Shown piece after piece: positions 45,003 through 56,905 of a stretch of 64,000 nucleotides of DNA. Below the pieces are notes generated by a model. It did not search any database and was not told where the DNA came from. It saw only the letters and a program-made list of their open reading frames with translations. Both the position numbers and the translations under genes were made by a program. Numbering within the stretch: the stretch's first letter is position 1; each line of letters starts with the position of its first letter. Origin of the DNA: Aphelocoma coerulescens (taxonomy: Eukaryota > Chordata > Aves > Passeriformes > Corvidae); the NCBI RefSeq assembly GCF_041296385.1, contig NW_027183593.1:1-64000 (forward strand), given 5' to 3'.

Positions 45003-46154
45003 TCAGGTCTGGGTGCTTGCTTCCTGGCTTCCACTTGCAGAGTCACTGGCTGGTGTGGTGGCATCAGCAGGCTTTGATGCGAGGTATGGCTTCACGTTTT
45101 TTGCTGGAACCCACTTGATTCCTTCACCTGTGGAAACACATGCAAACCCCTTCCCCCACATTATAAGATTGTATGGTCCTTCTATTTTTCCTGAGTCTAG
45201 ATTTTTAATCAAAACTGGGGGGCGCTCTTTCAGTTTTGCTTTTTTGTTGTTCAAAAAATGTCTATAAATGGGGGGATCAGGCTCTTCTGCAGAGCTATTC
45301 AAAAAATTGTAAACATACAAAGCCTTGTTCAACCTCCTTTGAGGTGTATCCTGGACTTCTCCCCCTCTCTGTTGATCTAAAATGCGTTTTAGGGTTTGAT
45401 GTGTTCTTTTTAGGGTACTTTTTAGCAGTTGTTTAAGATACGGTGAGCAAATACCACTATCTCTTACAGCCCTTCTTAGTTCTTTAATTTTGTGAGTGGG
45501 GATGGGAACCCACGTTTTGGGACTGTCAGGCTGTTGGCTAGCTATCACAGGCTTAGCTAATAGACTTTCATCTTTACAGCTTTGGAGTCTTATTTCATGC
45601 CAATCTGTTAATTGAGAATAATCTGAGCACTTTGGAGGATTTTTTGATTCAGAAAGTAGCGCTAACAAACTCTCAGAACTCGTTTTCTCCTTATGGGTTG
45701 CAAGATCCCAGCCGCTCGCTGGCGGGACTCTGGGGCTCATTGCAAACAAATCTGGCTGCTTTTCAGGGTTTCCTGGTGTTAGATTTAAAGCATCAGCTCG
45801 GGCAGAGCGGCTCTCCGTCTTCCCTGCCACTGGAGCTGCACCACTGCCCTCCGTTCCCCCCCTGTTTGCGGCTTGTGAGGCGAGGCTGAGCTGCGCGGAG
45901 GGATGTTGCTGGGCGGCGGTAGCCGAGGGATACAGCTGTGCGGTGCCGGAGGGCCCCGGCGGGGGCGGCGATGGCACTGCCGATCTCCGCGGTGGCGGGC
46001 GAGGAGGCGGGGGGGCCGCGAGCAACCGGCTCCGCGGCAGCGGGCGAGGGGGTGCGGGTGGCTCTATTGAAGGCGAGGTGAAAGCCGTGGGGGGCGGTGG
46101 CGGAGCTAGTTCCGTGAGCAGTGCTGTGGTTGGAGAAGTGTGAGCGTGCGTGGG
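45003..46154 (-). pseudogene. Gag tail / capsid fragment fused to integrase C-terminus (copy 2)
   Basis: Same remnant as in copy 1, with the same junction and flanking octamer repeats. It differs by Glu to Lys in the capsid-like segment (THKIKEL, codon at 45491). The integrase tail (about 45072-45419) keeps its SH3-like end but no catalytic core. Confidence 0.85.
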
Positions 46155-47519
46155 TTACGCCATCAGGTCAACGTGGCGGACTGTGATGGCCGCTGTCTGT
46201 GTGTCGGGGAGAGCGGGAGGTGGCAGGGCTGTCCCGTCGGCAGGAGACGATCCCGGGGCTGCGGGAGGCGGGAGGGCCGGCGTGGAGGCGGCGGGAGTAT
46301 GTTGCGGTGGGGCCATGGCGAACGGTGGGCCAGTCGGCGGCTGGACCGCGGCGTGCTGCCGCTGGGAGTTTGCAGGCTGGGCTGGTGTGGCTGCCGGCGC
46401 GGCGGTGCCAGGAGACGGGGCTGGAGCAGCGGCAGGCACGGGAGAGGCAGCAGCCATCTGTGTAGGCGCTGCAGCGCCGGCACCAGGTGGCTGGCGGGGC
46501 TGGGGCGCTCCGTGTCCCACGGACGCGGACGGGACGTTGACCACCACCGGCGCCGTGTCGGTGGCGGCGAGGGGGACCTGGGGGGCTGGAAGAAGGGTCG
46601 CCGCCTGGCTTTGCGGGGGGCCGGCTATGATGGTGGCTACAGCCATAACAGGCGCGGCTAGGGGAGCGGTAGGACCCGTAGGTGGCTGGGGAGCAGCCGC
46701 TGGCCCCGCGGGGCTATCGGCGGGGGGCGGGGCCGCGAAGGCGCTGGCGGACGGGGTGGGAGGAGCGAGGGACGGGGCCGCGAAGACGCTGGAGCCGAGG
46801 GCGGGGACCGCGGGAGCCGGGGCAGCAGGGAGGAACGGGATGGGGGGGGCGGGGATGGGGGGAGCGGTGGAGGGGGTCGTAGGGTCCGGTGGGACAGGGG
46901 TGACGGCTGCCAGGACAGCGGGGGCGGGGGGCGGGGCGGCACGAGTCAGTCGGACCGCGGCTACCGGAGCCGCGAGAGGCGGGACAGCAGGGACTAACGG
47001 GACCGTGGGGGTGGAGATGACGGGGGCGGTGGGGGGGGCGGTGGAGTCCGGTGGGGCAGGGGTGACCGGTGCAGGGACCGCGGGGGGGTGGGGCGGGGCG
47101 GCACGAGACAGCTGGACCGCGGGTACCGGAGCCGTGAGGTCCGGCGGCGGGGCGGGGGCCGTGCCCGGTTGCAGGCTCGCGGCGGCAAGGGGCGGGCTCG
47201 CAGCAGGAGCGGGACCCGGCGAGGTGGCTGCTGCGGGCGGCGCCTTCGCAGCAAACAGCTCCACGAGCGCTCTGCAAGCCGGGACCAGCTCCGCGGCAGC
47301 CCAATCCCGGCGGGAGATATTATTAAAGAGTTTAACCCGAACTGTGTCCCAGAAGTCTCTTGTAAAGACGGCTGAACGGTCAGCATTTGGGAAATTAATC
47401 AGAGTCCATTCTAAGAGGTTTTTTAGCTCCTGTTTAGGTAATTGACTTGGACCGGAGCTTAGTAAGTACTTAAGTTGTTTATAGAGATGTCTGTCATGGG
47501 CAGAGTGAGTTTGTCCCAT
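46155..47519 (-). CDS. gag: Gag N-terminal protein: matrix plus Pro/Ala-rich region (copy 2)
   Basis: 454-residue protein identical to that of copy 1: myristoylation-type MGQTHS start, matrix-like residues 1-90, Pro/Ala-rich extension with two PTAP motifs and a tandem ~54-residue duplication, then the same premature TAA (46155-46157). It lacks capsid and nucleocapsid, so it cannot assemble a core unaided. Confidence 0.85.
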   Translation of the reverse strand: MGQTHSAHDRHLYKQLKYLLSSGPSQLPKQELKNLLEWTLINFPNADRSAVFTRDFWDTVRVKLFNNISRRDWAAAELVPACRALVELFAAKAPPAAATSPGPAPAASPPLAAASLQPGTAPAPPPDLTAPVPAVQLSRAAPPHPPAVPAPVTPAPPDSTAPPTAPVISTPTVPLVPAVPPLAAPVAAVRLTRAAPPPAPAVLAAVTPVPPDPTTPSTAPPIPAPPIPFLPAAPAPAVPALGSSVFAAPSLAPPTPSASAFAAPPPADSPAGPAAAPQPPTGPTAPLAAPVMAVATIIAGPPQSQAATLLPAPQVPLAATDTAPVVVNVPSASVGHGAPQPRQPPGAGAAAPTQMAAASPVPAAAPAPSPGTAAPAATPAQPANSQRQHAAVQPPTGPPFAMAPPQHTPAASTPALPPPAAPGSSPADGTALPPPALPDTQTAAITVRHVDLMA

Positions 47520-47539
47520 TATTGACCAGTATGATACTC

Positions 47540-47543
47540 ACCT
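47540..47543 (-). promoter_or_regulatory. Consensus 5' splice donor upstream of gag, copy 2
   Basis: AG|GTGAGT in proviral sense, intron from 47541, in the same context as copy 1. Confidence 0.7.
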
Positions 47544-48118
47544 AGATGTCGCAGGGGGCAGGGTCCTTAATCAGAAGTCCGTCGTGGGGGGCTGGCCAGG
47601 CTCTCCACACGGCGCTCAGGACGCTGCTGTCGGGTCCCTCCTCAGAGCTCCGGTTTCAGGCGTCGCTTGGCAACGGCTTTCCGTGCTCGGGACCTCGCAG
47701 GTGTCTCCACTCAGAGCTCCAGCGCGGGCGGTGCTGAGCAATACCCGCCTGTGCTCGGGCGCGCGGCTGGATCCCTCCTAAGAGCTCCGGTCTGCACTGC
47801 TTAGCAGCGTGTCCGTGCTCGAGGGGTACCACGGCAAACTTCCTCAAAGAGCTCCAGGTAACCGCTGCGCAGCAGTGGCCGTCTGTGCTCGAGGACTGCC
47901 AGGCAATTTCCTCCCTCCGAGAGCTCCAGGTAATTGCTACGAAGTAACGGCTCCCCGTGCTCGAGGGCTGCCTCAGCAGAGTTATAGAGCTCCGGCTTTT
48001 ACGCTGCGCAGCAACGGTATGCCGTGCTCACGACACGTTCCAGGTGGCTATAACTGGTCTTTTAGTTACCGTCCATGGCGAAGTCTCTCACAGGTGGAAG
48101 AAGCTGAATCAGGCCTTC
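47544..48118 (-). other. 5' leader between primer site and splice donor, copy 2
   Basis: Same GC-rich non-coding leader as in copy 1; no gene is seen and it carries the six-unit repeat. Confidence 0.75.
47644..48057 (-). repeat. Six degenerate ~68-bp repeats in ERV leader, copy 2
   Basis: Units begin with agagctcc at 47644, 47713, 47781, 47848, 47920 and 47986 (+ strand), as in copy 1. Confidence 0.85.
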
Positions 48119-48136
48119 ACTCACGTTTGGGCGCCA
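48119..48136 (-). promoter_or_regulatory. Primer binding site, lysine-tRNA-like, copy 2
   Basis: Identical to the copy 1 site and three bases from the 5' LTR. Confidence 0.8.
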
Positions 48137-48139
48137 GTT

Positions 48140-48970
48140 TGTCGAAATTGATGGCGATGATGGTGATGAGGGTGTGGGTTCGGTCGGGCCGGCTGGAGAT
48201 GGACGGCGACGAGAGATCTCTATAAGCAGGTCTTTGGAGCATGCAGTTTATTGCAGAGGGCGTGGGTACAGGGGCACTGCTTAGAGCTGCCAGCTGCAGC
48301 TCCAAGCAGGCCCAAGGTGTAAGAGAGGGAGAGAGAGTGAGCGAGAGAGCTAGAGCAAGAGGCTGAGAGCTAAGAGTGTAAAGAGCAAGAGAGACAAACT
48401 AAGAGGAGAGCTGAATTAAGAGGAAGAAGAAGAGCAAGAGAGTTACTAAGAGAGCTACTAAGAGGAGAAGAGCATTACTAAGAGAGCTACTAAGAGAGTT
48501 ACTAAGAGCGTTACTAAGAGGAGAAGAGCATTACTAAGAGGAGAGGAGTTAAGAGAGCGAGGAGCTTGTTACAATACAATAAATCATCTTCTGTAGTGAA
48601 TATTCTAATTCTCAGTAGCCAATCTAATACAAGGTACAAATCCTATAGCATTTACATACAGCCTATAAGAGTTCTTACATTACCATAGAGTGTTACATTT
48701 TAACTTCTAAAAACTACTCTTTGGACCCCTTCTGCTGAGCTAGTAGGGTCTGCTCTGACCCTTGGACCTGTCTGCAAGCAGAGGGTATTGTTCAATCAAG
48801 AGGGGATTACCTTCAGCCGGCTATACCATTGTTTTCCAGTTGTTCAGTAACTAAGACTCTATATCTCAAAGATGGCCTTCATTTCGATGTCGCTCACAGT
48901 TTTCATATTCCCAGAATCTTTTGTTAGGCAATCATATTTATAAGGCTTTCCTGTTTCATCTTCCCCAACA
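48140..48970 (-). repeat. ERV copy 2, 5' LTR (831 bp)
   Basis: Same as the copy 1 5' LTR; lacks the extra C found in both 3' LTRs. It contains the orphan env tail at 48859-48970 and is followed by acaaa and the right part of monomer 17. Confidence 0.95.
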
Positions 48971-50326
48971 ACAAAGGCTCTCCTGGGAGCCACGGGTCAC
49001 AAAGCACCGTGGGCTCTGTGCAGCCCCGCTGTGTCACAATGGCCGCTGGCTTCCACGAGCCCCCGCAGTGTCCCAGTGGGCCCCGTGGCTTTAGGAGTGG
49101 GTGGCTGGGAGTTGGTGCCAGCGGCTGGGGGAGCAGCAGCAGGGACTGTGTGTGGACAGTGCCATGGCCACTTGTGTGGCCACTGGTGTCTCTGTGCCAG
49201 GCACAGCCGTGGTGTGTAACACCGGTTCTGGGTCCTTTGGCTGTGCAGGTGGCAGTCACGGCCTGGAGCAGGGCTGCTCCCGGGGGACAGCCTGGGGCAG
49301 GAGGCTGCTGGAGATTCATTCCCCACACTCCTTGTCATGAGGTGCTCAGAGTGATTGGAAAGGCTGTTGGCAGCAGGCAGTTCTCTGGGTTCAAGCTGTG
49401 GAGCTGTCAGCGGGAATGCAAAGGCCAAGCTGCTGAGCCTTTTGTCCTGGTGCCTTTAGTGTGTGAGCAGTCCCTGGTGCCGTTGTCTTTGGATCCTGAG
49501 TGTGGGAGAGGCAAGGCTTAGGATGGTGCGTAGAGCTGAGAAGGAAAGTGCCGAGAGCAGCATGTGTGCTGCTGCTTTGAGGGGTGCAGTTGAAGTTGTA
49601 GGCAGCAAGAGCTTTCTCAGCTGGCCCTTTTGTGAGCTCTGCTTTTGCCAGATGACTTCCATCTTACCCTCTTACCATCTTAGCCTCTCATTTTTGCATA
49701 TCCCAAACCCCCTTCCAAACATCCAGCAGCTGCTTGTAAAGAAGAAGTCCTAGAACAAAAAGCCAGTGCTGCCTTTCATAGCCCCTTTGCTGTCTATGAA
49801 GTAGAGGAAAGAAGCTAGTGAGACGCACTTTCTTTCTCAACTCCATAGAGCGCATCCTTCTCTCAAGGTGGCAGAGTCCTTGGCGGAAGTGAAGCATCTG
49901 CAGCTGCAGTTCAGACTGAGAGATGTGCCAGGACAGGAAACATTTGCTGACCTTCCCTGTTCCCTGTGCAACATGATTCTCGCATCCCAGTCACTTTCAC
50001 ATACCTTCGGTATCCCTGAGTCCAAGCAGCTAAAGCTCACAGAGACAGAAGTGTCAGGAAGGAAAACGTTGCAAAAGCACCCCCTTCTCTTATCAGCATA
50101 TAAATTGTGCACAACAGGCTGCGGCACCGAACCTTCCTTCTCAGATAGACATGCCATCACACTTTTCACTCTTGCAGCTCGGTTGAAAAGCTCCAGCAGC
50201 TGCTCCCGCAATAGCAAAAGGTTCTAGAAGTGAAAGCCAGTTTGGGGCTGCACCTTCTCCTTGCCGCATGTAAGCCACACCAAACTCCCTGATGCACTCT
50301 GTCCTCCCCTTCTCAAAGGAGTAGAC
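48971..50326 (+). repeat. Monomer 17, right part
   Basis: It shares ccggttctggg (near 49222) and gcatgtg (near 49560) with the right part of monomer 15. It differs there by gctgagcc near 49432 and by lacking the ctcccaagg change. Confidence 0.96.
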
Positions 50327-52519
50327 GGTGGCATCAGGACACACCTGTGTCCCAGCAGCTGGGTGCCCAGCCGGGAGCAGGAGCAGGGCTGGGGCTGCTC
50401 CCAAAGTTGCCCCGCCCCAATGCCAGAGCCGGACATATGCTGAGGGGGGGCTGGATCAGGCTTTATTGTCCAGCTGCATGCCAGGAGTGAGCACAAAATC
50501 TACCTGCATTCTCTGCAGCATGCCATCCTGGAGCAGAGCCATTGCCAAAGGAAGCCGTGAGCCCGTGCCAAGCCAGTGCCGGAGTGGGATCCTAGCAGCA
50601 CCTGTGGAAGCCGGGAGAGAGGAGCCCACCTGGAGCAGGTTCGTGCAGGATTAATCATCCCGTGGCTTCCCACCAGGGTCCTGTTGCTTCCAAAAGGCCC
50701 CACAGTGTCACTGTGGCCCCTCGGTTCCACCAGGTTCCATAGCGTCACTGTGGTGCCCAGGGTTCTGTCAGCTTCGCCAGCATCCCCACGGTCTGCAGAG
50801 CTCCCCGAGCTTCTGTGGTGTCACAGTGGAGGCAGGGTTGCATCAGGTTCCATAGCATCACCACAGTCTCCAGGGCTCCCTGAGCTTCTGTGGTGTCACA
50901 GAGGAGGCAGGGTTGCATCAGGTTCCATAGCATCAGCACGGTCTCCAGGGCTCCCAGAGGTTCTGTGGTGTCACAGAGGAGGCAGGGTTGCATCAGGTTC
51001 CATAGCATCACCACGGTCTCCAGGGCTCCAAGAGCTTCTGTGGTGTCACAGAGGAGGCAGGGTTGCATCAGGTTCAATAGCATCAGCACGGTCTCCAGGG
51101 CTCCCCTGAGCTTCTGTGGTGGTGTCACAGAGGAGCCAGGCTTCCTTGTAGTTCCCCAGCATCACAAAGGCTCTCCTGGGAGCCACGGGTCACAAAGCAC
51201 CGTGGGCTCTGTGCAGCCCCGCTGTGTCACAATGGCCGCTGGCTTCCACGAGCCCCCGCAGTGTCCCAGTGGGCCCCGTGGCTTTAGGAGTGGGTGGCTG
51301 GGAGTTGGTGCCAGCGGCTGGGGGAGCAGCAGCAGGGACTGTGTGTGGACAGTGCCATGGCCACTTGTGTGGCCACTGGTGTCTCTGTGCCAGGCACAGC
51401 CGTGGTGTGTAACACCGGCTCTGGGTCCTTTGGCTGTGCAGGTGGCAGTCACGGCCTGGAGCAGGGCTGCTCCCGGGGGACAGCCTGGGGCAGGAGGCTG
51501 CTGGAGATTCATTCCCCACACTCCTTGTCATGAGGTGCTCAGAGTGATTGGAAAGGCTGTTGGCAGCAGGCAGTTCTCTGGGTTCAAGCTGTGGAGCTGT
51601 CAGCGGGAATGCAAAGGCCAAGCTGGTGAGCCTTTTGTCCTGGTGCCTTTAGTGTGTGAGCAGTCCCTGGTGCCGTTGTCTTTGGATCCTGAGTGTGGGA
51701 GAGGCAAGGCTTAGGATGGTGCGTAGAGCTGAGAAGGAAAGTGCCGAGAGCAGCGTGTGTGCTGCTGCTTTGAGGGGTGCAGTTGAAGTTGTAGGCAGCA
51801 AGAGCTTTCTCAGCTGGCCCTTTTGTGAGCTCTGCTTTTGCCAGATGACTTCCATCTTACCCTCTTACCATCTTAGCCTCTCATTTTTGCATATCCCAAA
51901 CCCCCTTCCAAACATCCAGCAGCTGCTTGTAAAGAAGAAGTCCTAGAACAAAAAGCCAGTGCTGCCTTTCATAGCCCCTTTGCTGTCTATGAAGTAGAGG
52001 AAAGAAGCTAGTGAGACGCACTTTCTTTCTCAACTCCATAGAGCGCATCCTTCTCTCAAGGTGGCAGAGTCCTTGGCGGAAGTGAAGCATCTGCAGCTGC
52101 AGTTCAGACTGAGAGATGTGCCAGGACAGGAAACATTTGCTGACCTTCCCTGTTCCCTGTGCAACATGATTCTCGCATCCCAGTCACTTTCACATACCTT
52201 CGGTATCCCTGAGTCCAAGCAGCTAAAGCTCACAGAGACAGAAGTGTCAGGAAGGAAAACGTTGCAAAAGCACCCCCTTCTCTTATCAGCATATAAATTG
52301 TGCACAACAGGCTGCGGCACCGAACCTTCCTTCTCAGATAGACATGCCATCACACTTTTCACTCTTGCAGCTCGGTTGAAAAGCTCCAGCAGCTGCTCCC
52401 GCAATAGCAAAAGGTTCTAGAAGTGAAAGCCAGTTTGGGGCTGCACCTTCTCCTTGCCGCATGTAAGCCACACCAAACTCCCTGATGCACTCTGTCCTCC
52501 CCTTCTCAAAGGAGTAGAC
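50327..52519 (+). repeat. Monomer 18 (2193 bp, four 75-bp units, type B)
   Basis: Counterpart of monomer 16 at +10567 bp, with the same sub-repeat arrangement. Private change gttctgtcagc near 50762. Confidence 0.97.
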
Positions 52520-54712
52520 GGTGGCATCAGGACACACCTGTGTCCCAGCAGCTGGGTGCCCAGCCGGGAGCAGGAGCAGGGCTGGGGCTGCTCCCAAAGT
52601 TGCCCCGCCCCAATGCCAGAGCCGGACATATGCTGAGGGGGGGCTGGATCAGGCTTTATTGTCCAGCTGCATGCCAGGAGTGAGCACAAAATCTACCTGC
52701 ATTCTCTGCAGCATGCCATCCTGGAGCAGAGCCATTGCCAAAGGAAGCCGTGAGCCCGTGCCAAGCCAGTGCCGGAGTGGGATCCTAGCAGCACCTGTGG
52801 AAGCCGGGAGAGAGGAGCCCACCTGGAGCAGGTTCGTGCAGGATTAATCATCCCGTGGCTTCCCACCAGGGTCCTGTTGCTTCCAAAAGGCCCCACAGTG
52901 TCACTGTGGCCCCTCGGTTCCACCAGGTTCCATAGCGTCACTGTGGTGCCCAGGGTTCCGTCAGCTTCGCCAGCATCCCCACGGTCTGCAGAGCTCCCCG
53001 AGCTTCTGTGGTGTCACAGTGGAGGCAGGGTTGCATCAGGTTCCATAGCATCAGCACGGTCTCCAGGGCTCCCAGAGGTTCTGTGGTGTCACAGTGGAGG
53101 CAGGGTTGCATCAGGTTCCATAGCATCACCACAGTCTCCAGGGCTCCCTGAGCTTCTGTGGTGTCACAGTGGAGGCAGGGTTGCATCAGGTTCCATAGCA
53201 TCAGCACGGTCTCCAGAGCTCCCAGAGGTTCTGTGGTGTCACAGAGGAGGCAGGGTTGCATCAGGTTCAATAGCATCAGCACGGCCTCCAGGGCTCCCCT
53301 GAGCTTCTGTGGTGGTGTCACAGAGGAGCCAGGCTTCCTTGTAGTTCCCCAGCATCACAAAGGCTCTCCTGGGAGCCACGGGTCACAAAGCACCGTGGGC
53401 TCTGTGCAGCCCCGCTGTGTCACATGGGCCGCTGGCTTCCACGAGCCCCCGCAGTGTCCCAGTGGGCCCCGTGGCTTTAGGAGTGGGTGGCTGGGAGTTG
53501 GTGCCAGCGGCTGGGGGAGCAGCAGCAGGGACTGTGTGTGGACAGTGCCATGGCCACTTGTGTGGCCACTGGTGTCTCTGTGCCAGGCACAGCCGTGGTG
53601 TGTAACACCGGCTCTGGGTCCTTTGGCTGTGCAGGTGGCAGTCACGGCCTGGAGCAGGGCTGCTCCCGGGGGACAGCCTGGGGCAGGAGGCTGCTGGAGA
53701 TTCATTCCCCACACTCCTTGTCATGAGGTGCTCAGAGTGATTGGAAAGGCTGTTGGCAGCAGGCAGTTCTCTGGGTTCAAGCTGTGGAGCTGTCAGCGGG
53801 AATGCAAAGGCCAAGCTGGTGAGCCTTTTGTCCTGGTGCCTTTAGTGTGTGAGCAGTCCCTGGTGCCGTTGTCTTTGGATCCTGAGTGTGGGAGAGGCAA
53901 GGCTTAGGATGGTGCGTAGAGCTGAGAAGGAAAGTGCCGAGAGCAGCGTGTGTGCTGCTGCTTTGAGGGGTGCAGTTGAAGTTGTAGGCAGCAAGAGCTT
54001 TCTCAGCTGGCCCTTTTGTGAGCTCTGCTTTTGCCAGATGACTTCCATCTTACCCTCTTACCATCTTAGCCTCTCATTTTTGCATATCCCAAACCCCCTT
54101 CCAAACATCCAGCAGCTGCTTGTAAAGAAGAAGTCCTAGAACAAAAAGCCAGTGCTGCCTTTCATAGCCCCTTTGCTGTCTATGAAGTAGAGGAAAGAAG
54201 CTAGTGAGACGCACTTTCTTTCTCAACTCCATAGAGCGCATCCTTCTCTCAAGGTGGCAGAGTCCTTGGCGGAAGTGAAGCATCTGCAGCTGCAGTTCAG
54301 ACTGAGAGATGTGCCAGGACAGGAAACATTTGCTGACCTTCCCTGTTCCCTGTGCAACATGATTCTCGCATCCCAGTCACTTTCACATACCTTCGGTATC
54401 CCTGAGTCCAAGCAGCTAAAGCTCACAGAGACAGAAGTGTCAGGAAGGAAAACGTTCCAAAAGCACCCCCTTCTCTTATCAGCATATAAATTGTGCACAA
54501 CAGGCTGCGGCACCGAACCTTCCTTCTCAGATAGACATGCCATCACACTTTTCACTCTTGCAGCTCGGTTGAAAAGCTCCAGCAGCTGCTCCCGCAATAG
54601 CAAAAGGTTCTAGAAGTGAAAGCCAGTTTGGGGCTGCACCTTCTCCTTGCCGCATGTAAGCCACACCAAACTCCCTGATGCACTCTGTCCTCCCCTTCTC
54701 AAAGGAGTAGAC
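52520..54712 (+). repeat. Monomer 19 (2193 bp, four 75-bp units, type C)
   Basis: First of the right-hand dimer series. It has ctccagagctccc near 53211, cacggcctcc near 53280, cacatgggccgc near 53421 and acgttcc. Confidence 0.97.
53006..53306 (+). repeat. Nested 75-bp repeat, four-unit type C (monomer 19)
   Basis: Four units; the last has cacagagg with gttcaatag and cacggcctcc. Units 4 and 5 were merged before the gttcaa position, a different breakpoint from type A. The same form is in monomers 20-23. Confidence 0.92.
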
Positions 54713-56905
54713 GGTGGCATCAGGACACACCTGTGTCCCAGCAGCTGGGTGCCCAGCCGGGAGCAGGAGCAGGGCTGGGGCTGCTCCCAAAGTTGCCCCG
54801 CCCCAATGCCAGAGCCGGACATATGCTGAGGGGGGGCTGGATCAGGCTTTATTGTCCAGCTGCATGCCAGGAGTGAGCACAAAATCTACCTGCATTCTCT
54901 GCAGCATGCCATCCTGGAGCAGAGCCATTGCCAAAGGAAGCCGTGAGCCCGTGCCAAGCCAGTGCCGGAGTGGGATCCTAGCAGCACCTGTGGAAGCCGG
55001 GAGAGAGGAGCCCACCTGGAGCAGGTTCGTGCAGGATTAATCATCCCGTGGCTTCCCACCAGGGTCCTGTTGCTTCCAAAAGGCCCCACAGTGTCACTGT
55101 GGCCCCTCGGTTCCACCAGGTTCCATAGCGTCACTGTGGTGCCCAGGGTTCCGTCAGCTTCGCCAGCATCCCCACGGTCTGCAGAGCTCCCCGAGCTTCT
55201 GTGGTGTCACAGTGGAGGCAGGGTTGCATCAGGTTCCATAGCATCAGCACGGTCTCCAGGGCTCCCAGAGGTTCTGTGGTGTCACAGTGGAGGCAGGGTT
55301 GCATCAGGTTCCATAGCATCACCACAGTCTCCAGGGCTCCCTGAGCTTCTGTGGTGTCACAGTGGAGGCAGGGTTGCATCAGGTTCCATAGCATCAGCAC
55401 AGTCTCCAGGGCTCCCAGAGGTTCTGTGGTGTCACAGAGGAGGCAGGGTTGCATCAGGTTCAATAGCATCAGCACGGCCTCCAGGGCTCCCCTGAGCTTC
55501 TGTGGTGGTGTCACAGAGGAGCCAGGCTTCCTTGTAGTTCCCCAGCATCACAAAGGCTCTCCTGGGAGCCACGGGTCACAAAGCACCGTGGGCTCTGTGC
55601 AGCCCCGCTGTGTCACAATGGCCGCTGGCTTCCACGAGCCCCCCCAGTGTCCCAGTGGGCCCCGTGGCTTTAGGAGTGGGTGGCTGGGAGTTGGTGCCAG
55701 CGGCTGGGGGAGCAGCAGCAGGGACTGTGTGTGGACAGTGCCATGGCCACTTGTGTGGCCACTGGTGTCTCTGTGCCAGGCACAGCCGTGGTGTGTAACA
55801 CCGGCTCTGGGTCCTTTGGCTGTGCAGGTGGCAGTCACAGCCTGGAGCAGGGCTGCTCCCGGGGGACAGCCTGGGGCAGGAGGCTGCTGGAGATTCATTC
55901 CCCACACTCCTTGTCATGAGGTGCTCAGAGTGATTGGAAAGGCTGTCGGCAGCAGGCAGTTCTCTGGGTTCAAGCTGTGGAGCTGTCAGCAGGAATGCAA
56001 AGGCCAAGCTGGTGAGCCTTTTGTCCTGGTGCCTTTAGTGTATGAGCAGTCCCTGGTGCCGTTGTCTTTGGATCCTGAGTGTGGGAGAGGCAAGGCTTAG
56101 GATGGTGCGTAGAGCTGAGAAGGAAAGTGCCGAGAGCAGCGTGTGTGCTGCTGCTTTGAGGGGTGCAGTTGAAGTTGTAGGCAGCAAGAGCTTTCTCAGC
56201 TGGCCCTTTTGTGAGCTCTGCTTTTGCCAGATGACTTCCATCTTACCCTCTTACCATCTTAGCCTCTCATTTTTGCATATCCCAAACCCCCTTCCAAACA
56301 TCCAGCAGCTGCTTGTAAAGAAGAAGTCCTAGAACAAAAAGCCAGTGCTGCCTTTCATAGCCCCTTTGCTGTCTATGAAGTAGAGGAAAGAAGCTAGTGA
56401 GACGCACTTTCTTTCTCAACTCCATAGAGCGCATCCTTCTCTCAAGGTGGCAGAGTCCTTGGCGGAAGTGAAGCATCTGCAGCTGCAGTTCAGACTGAGA
56501 GATGTGCCAGGACAGGAAACATTTGCTGACCTTCCCTGTTCCCTGTGCAACATGATTCTCGCATCCCAGTCACTTTCACATACCTTCGGTATCCCTGAGT
56601 CCAAGCAGCTAAAGCTCACAGAGACAGAAGTGTCAGGAAGGAAAACGTTGCAAAAGCACCCCCTTCTCTTATCAGCATATAAATTGTGCACAACAGGCTG
56701 CGGCACCGAACCTTCCTTCTCAGATAGACATGCCATCACACTTTTCACTCTTGCAGCTCGGTTGAAAAGCTCCAGCAGCTGCTCCCGCAATAGCAAAAGG
56801 TTCTAGAAGTGAAAGCCAGTTTGGGGCTGCACCTTCTCCTTGCCGCATGTAAGCCACACCAAACTCCCTGATGCACTCTGTCCTCCCCTTCTCAAAGGAG
56901 TAGAC
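54713..56905 (+). repeat. Monomer 20 (2193 bp, four 75-bp units, type C)
   Basis: Alternate partner of the dimer: cacagtctcc in unit 3 (near 55398), cccccccagtg near 55640, cacagcctgg near 55837, ctgtcggcagc near 55943, agcaggaatg near 55988, gtgtatgagc near 56037 and acgttgc. Confidence 0.97.

Larger units (their letters stand above)
42870..48970 (-). mobile_element. Endogenous retrovirus copy 2, same deleted provirus
   Basis: 6101 bp at +10567 from copy 1, with the same acaaa flanks (42865-42869 and 48971-48975), the same insertion base in the monomer, the same LTR indel, the same TAA and the same internal deletion. The only difference I found is C34924 to T45491, giving Glu to Lys in the capsid-like remnant. 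It arose by duplication of the array segment, not by a second integration. Confidence 0.95.
42870..53000 (+). repeat. 10567-bp segmental repeat, copy B
   Basis: Second copy of the ERV-bearing block. ERV feature coordinates are those of copy A plus 10567. The end given is approximate, at the start of the 75-bp region of monomer 19. Confidence 0.88.
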
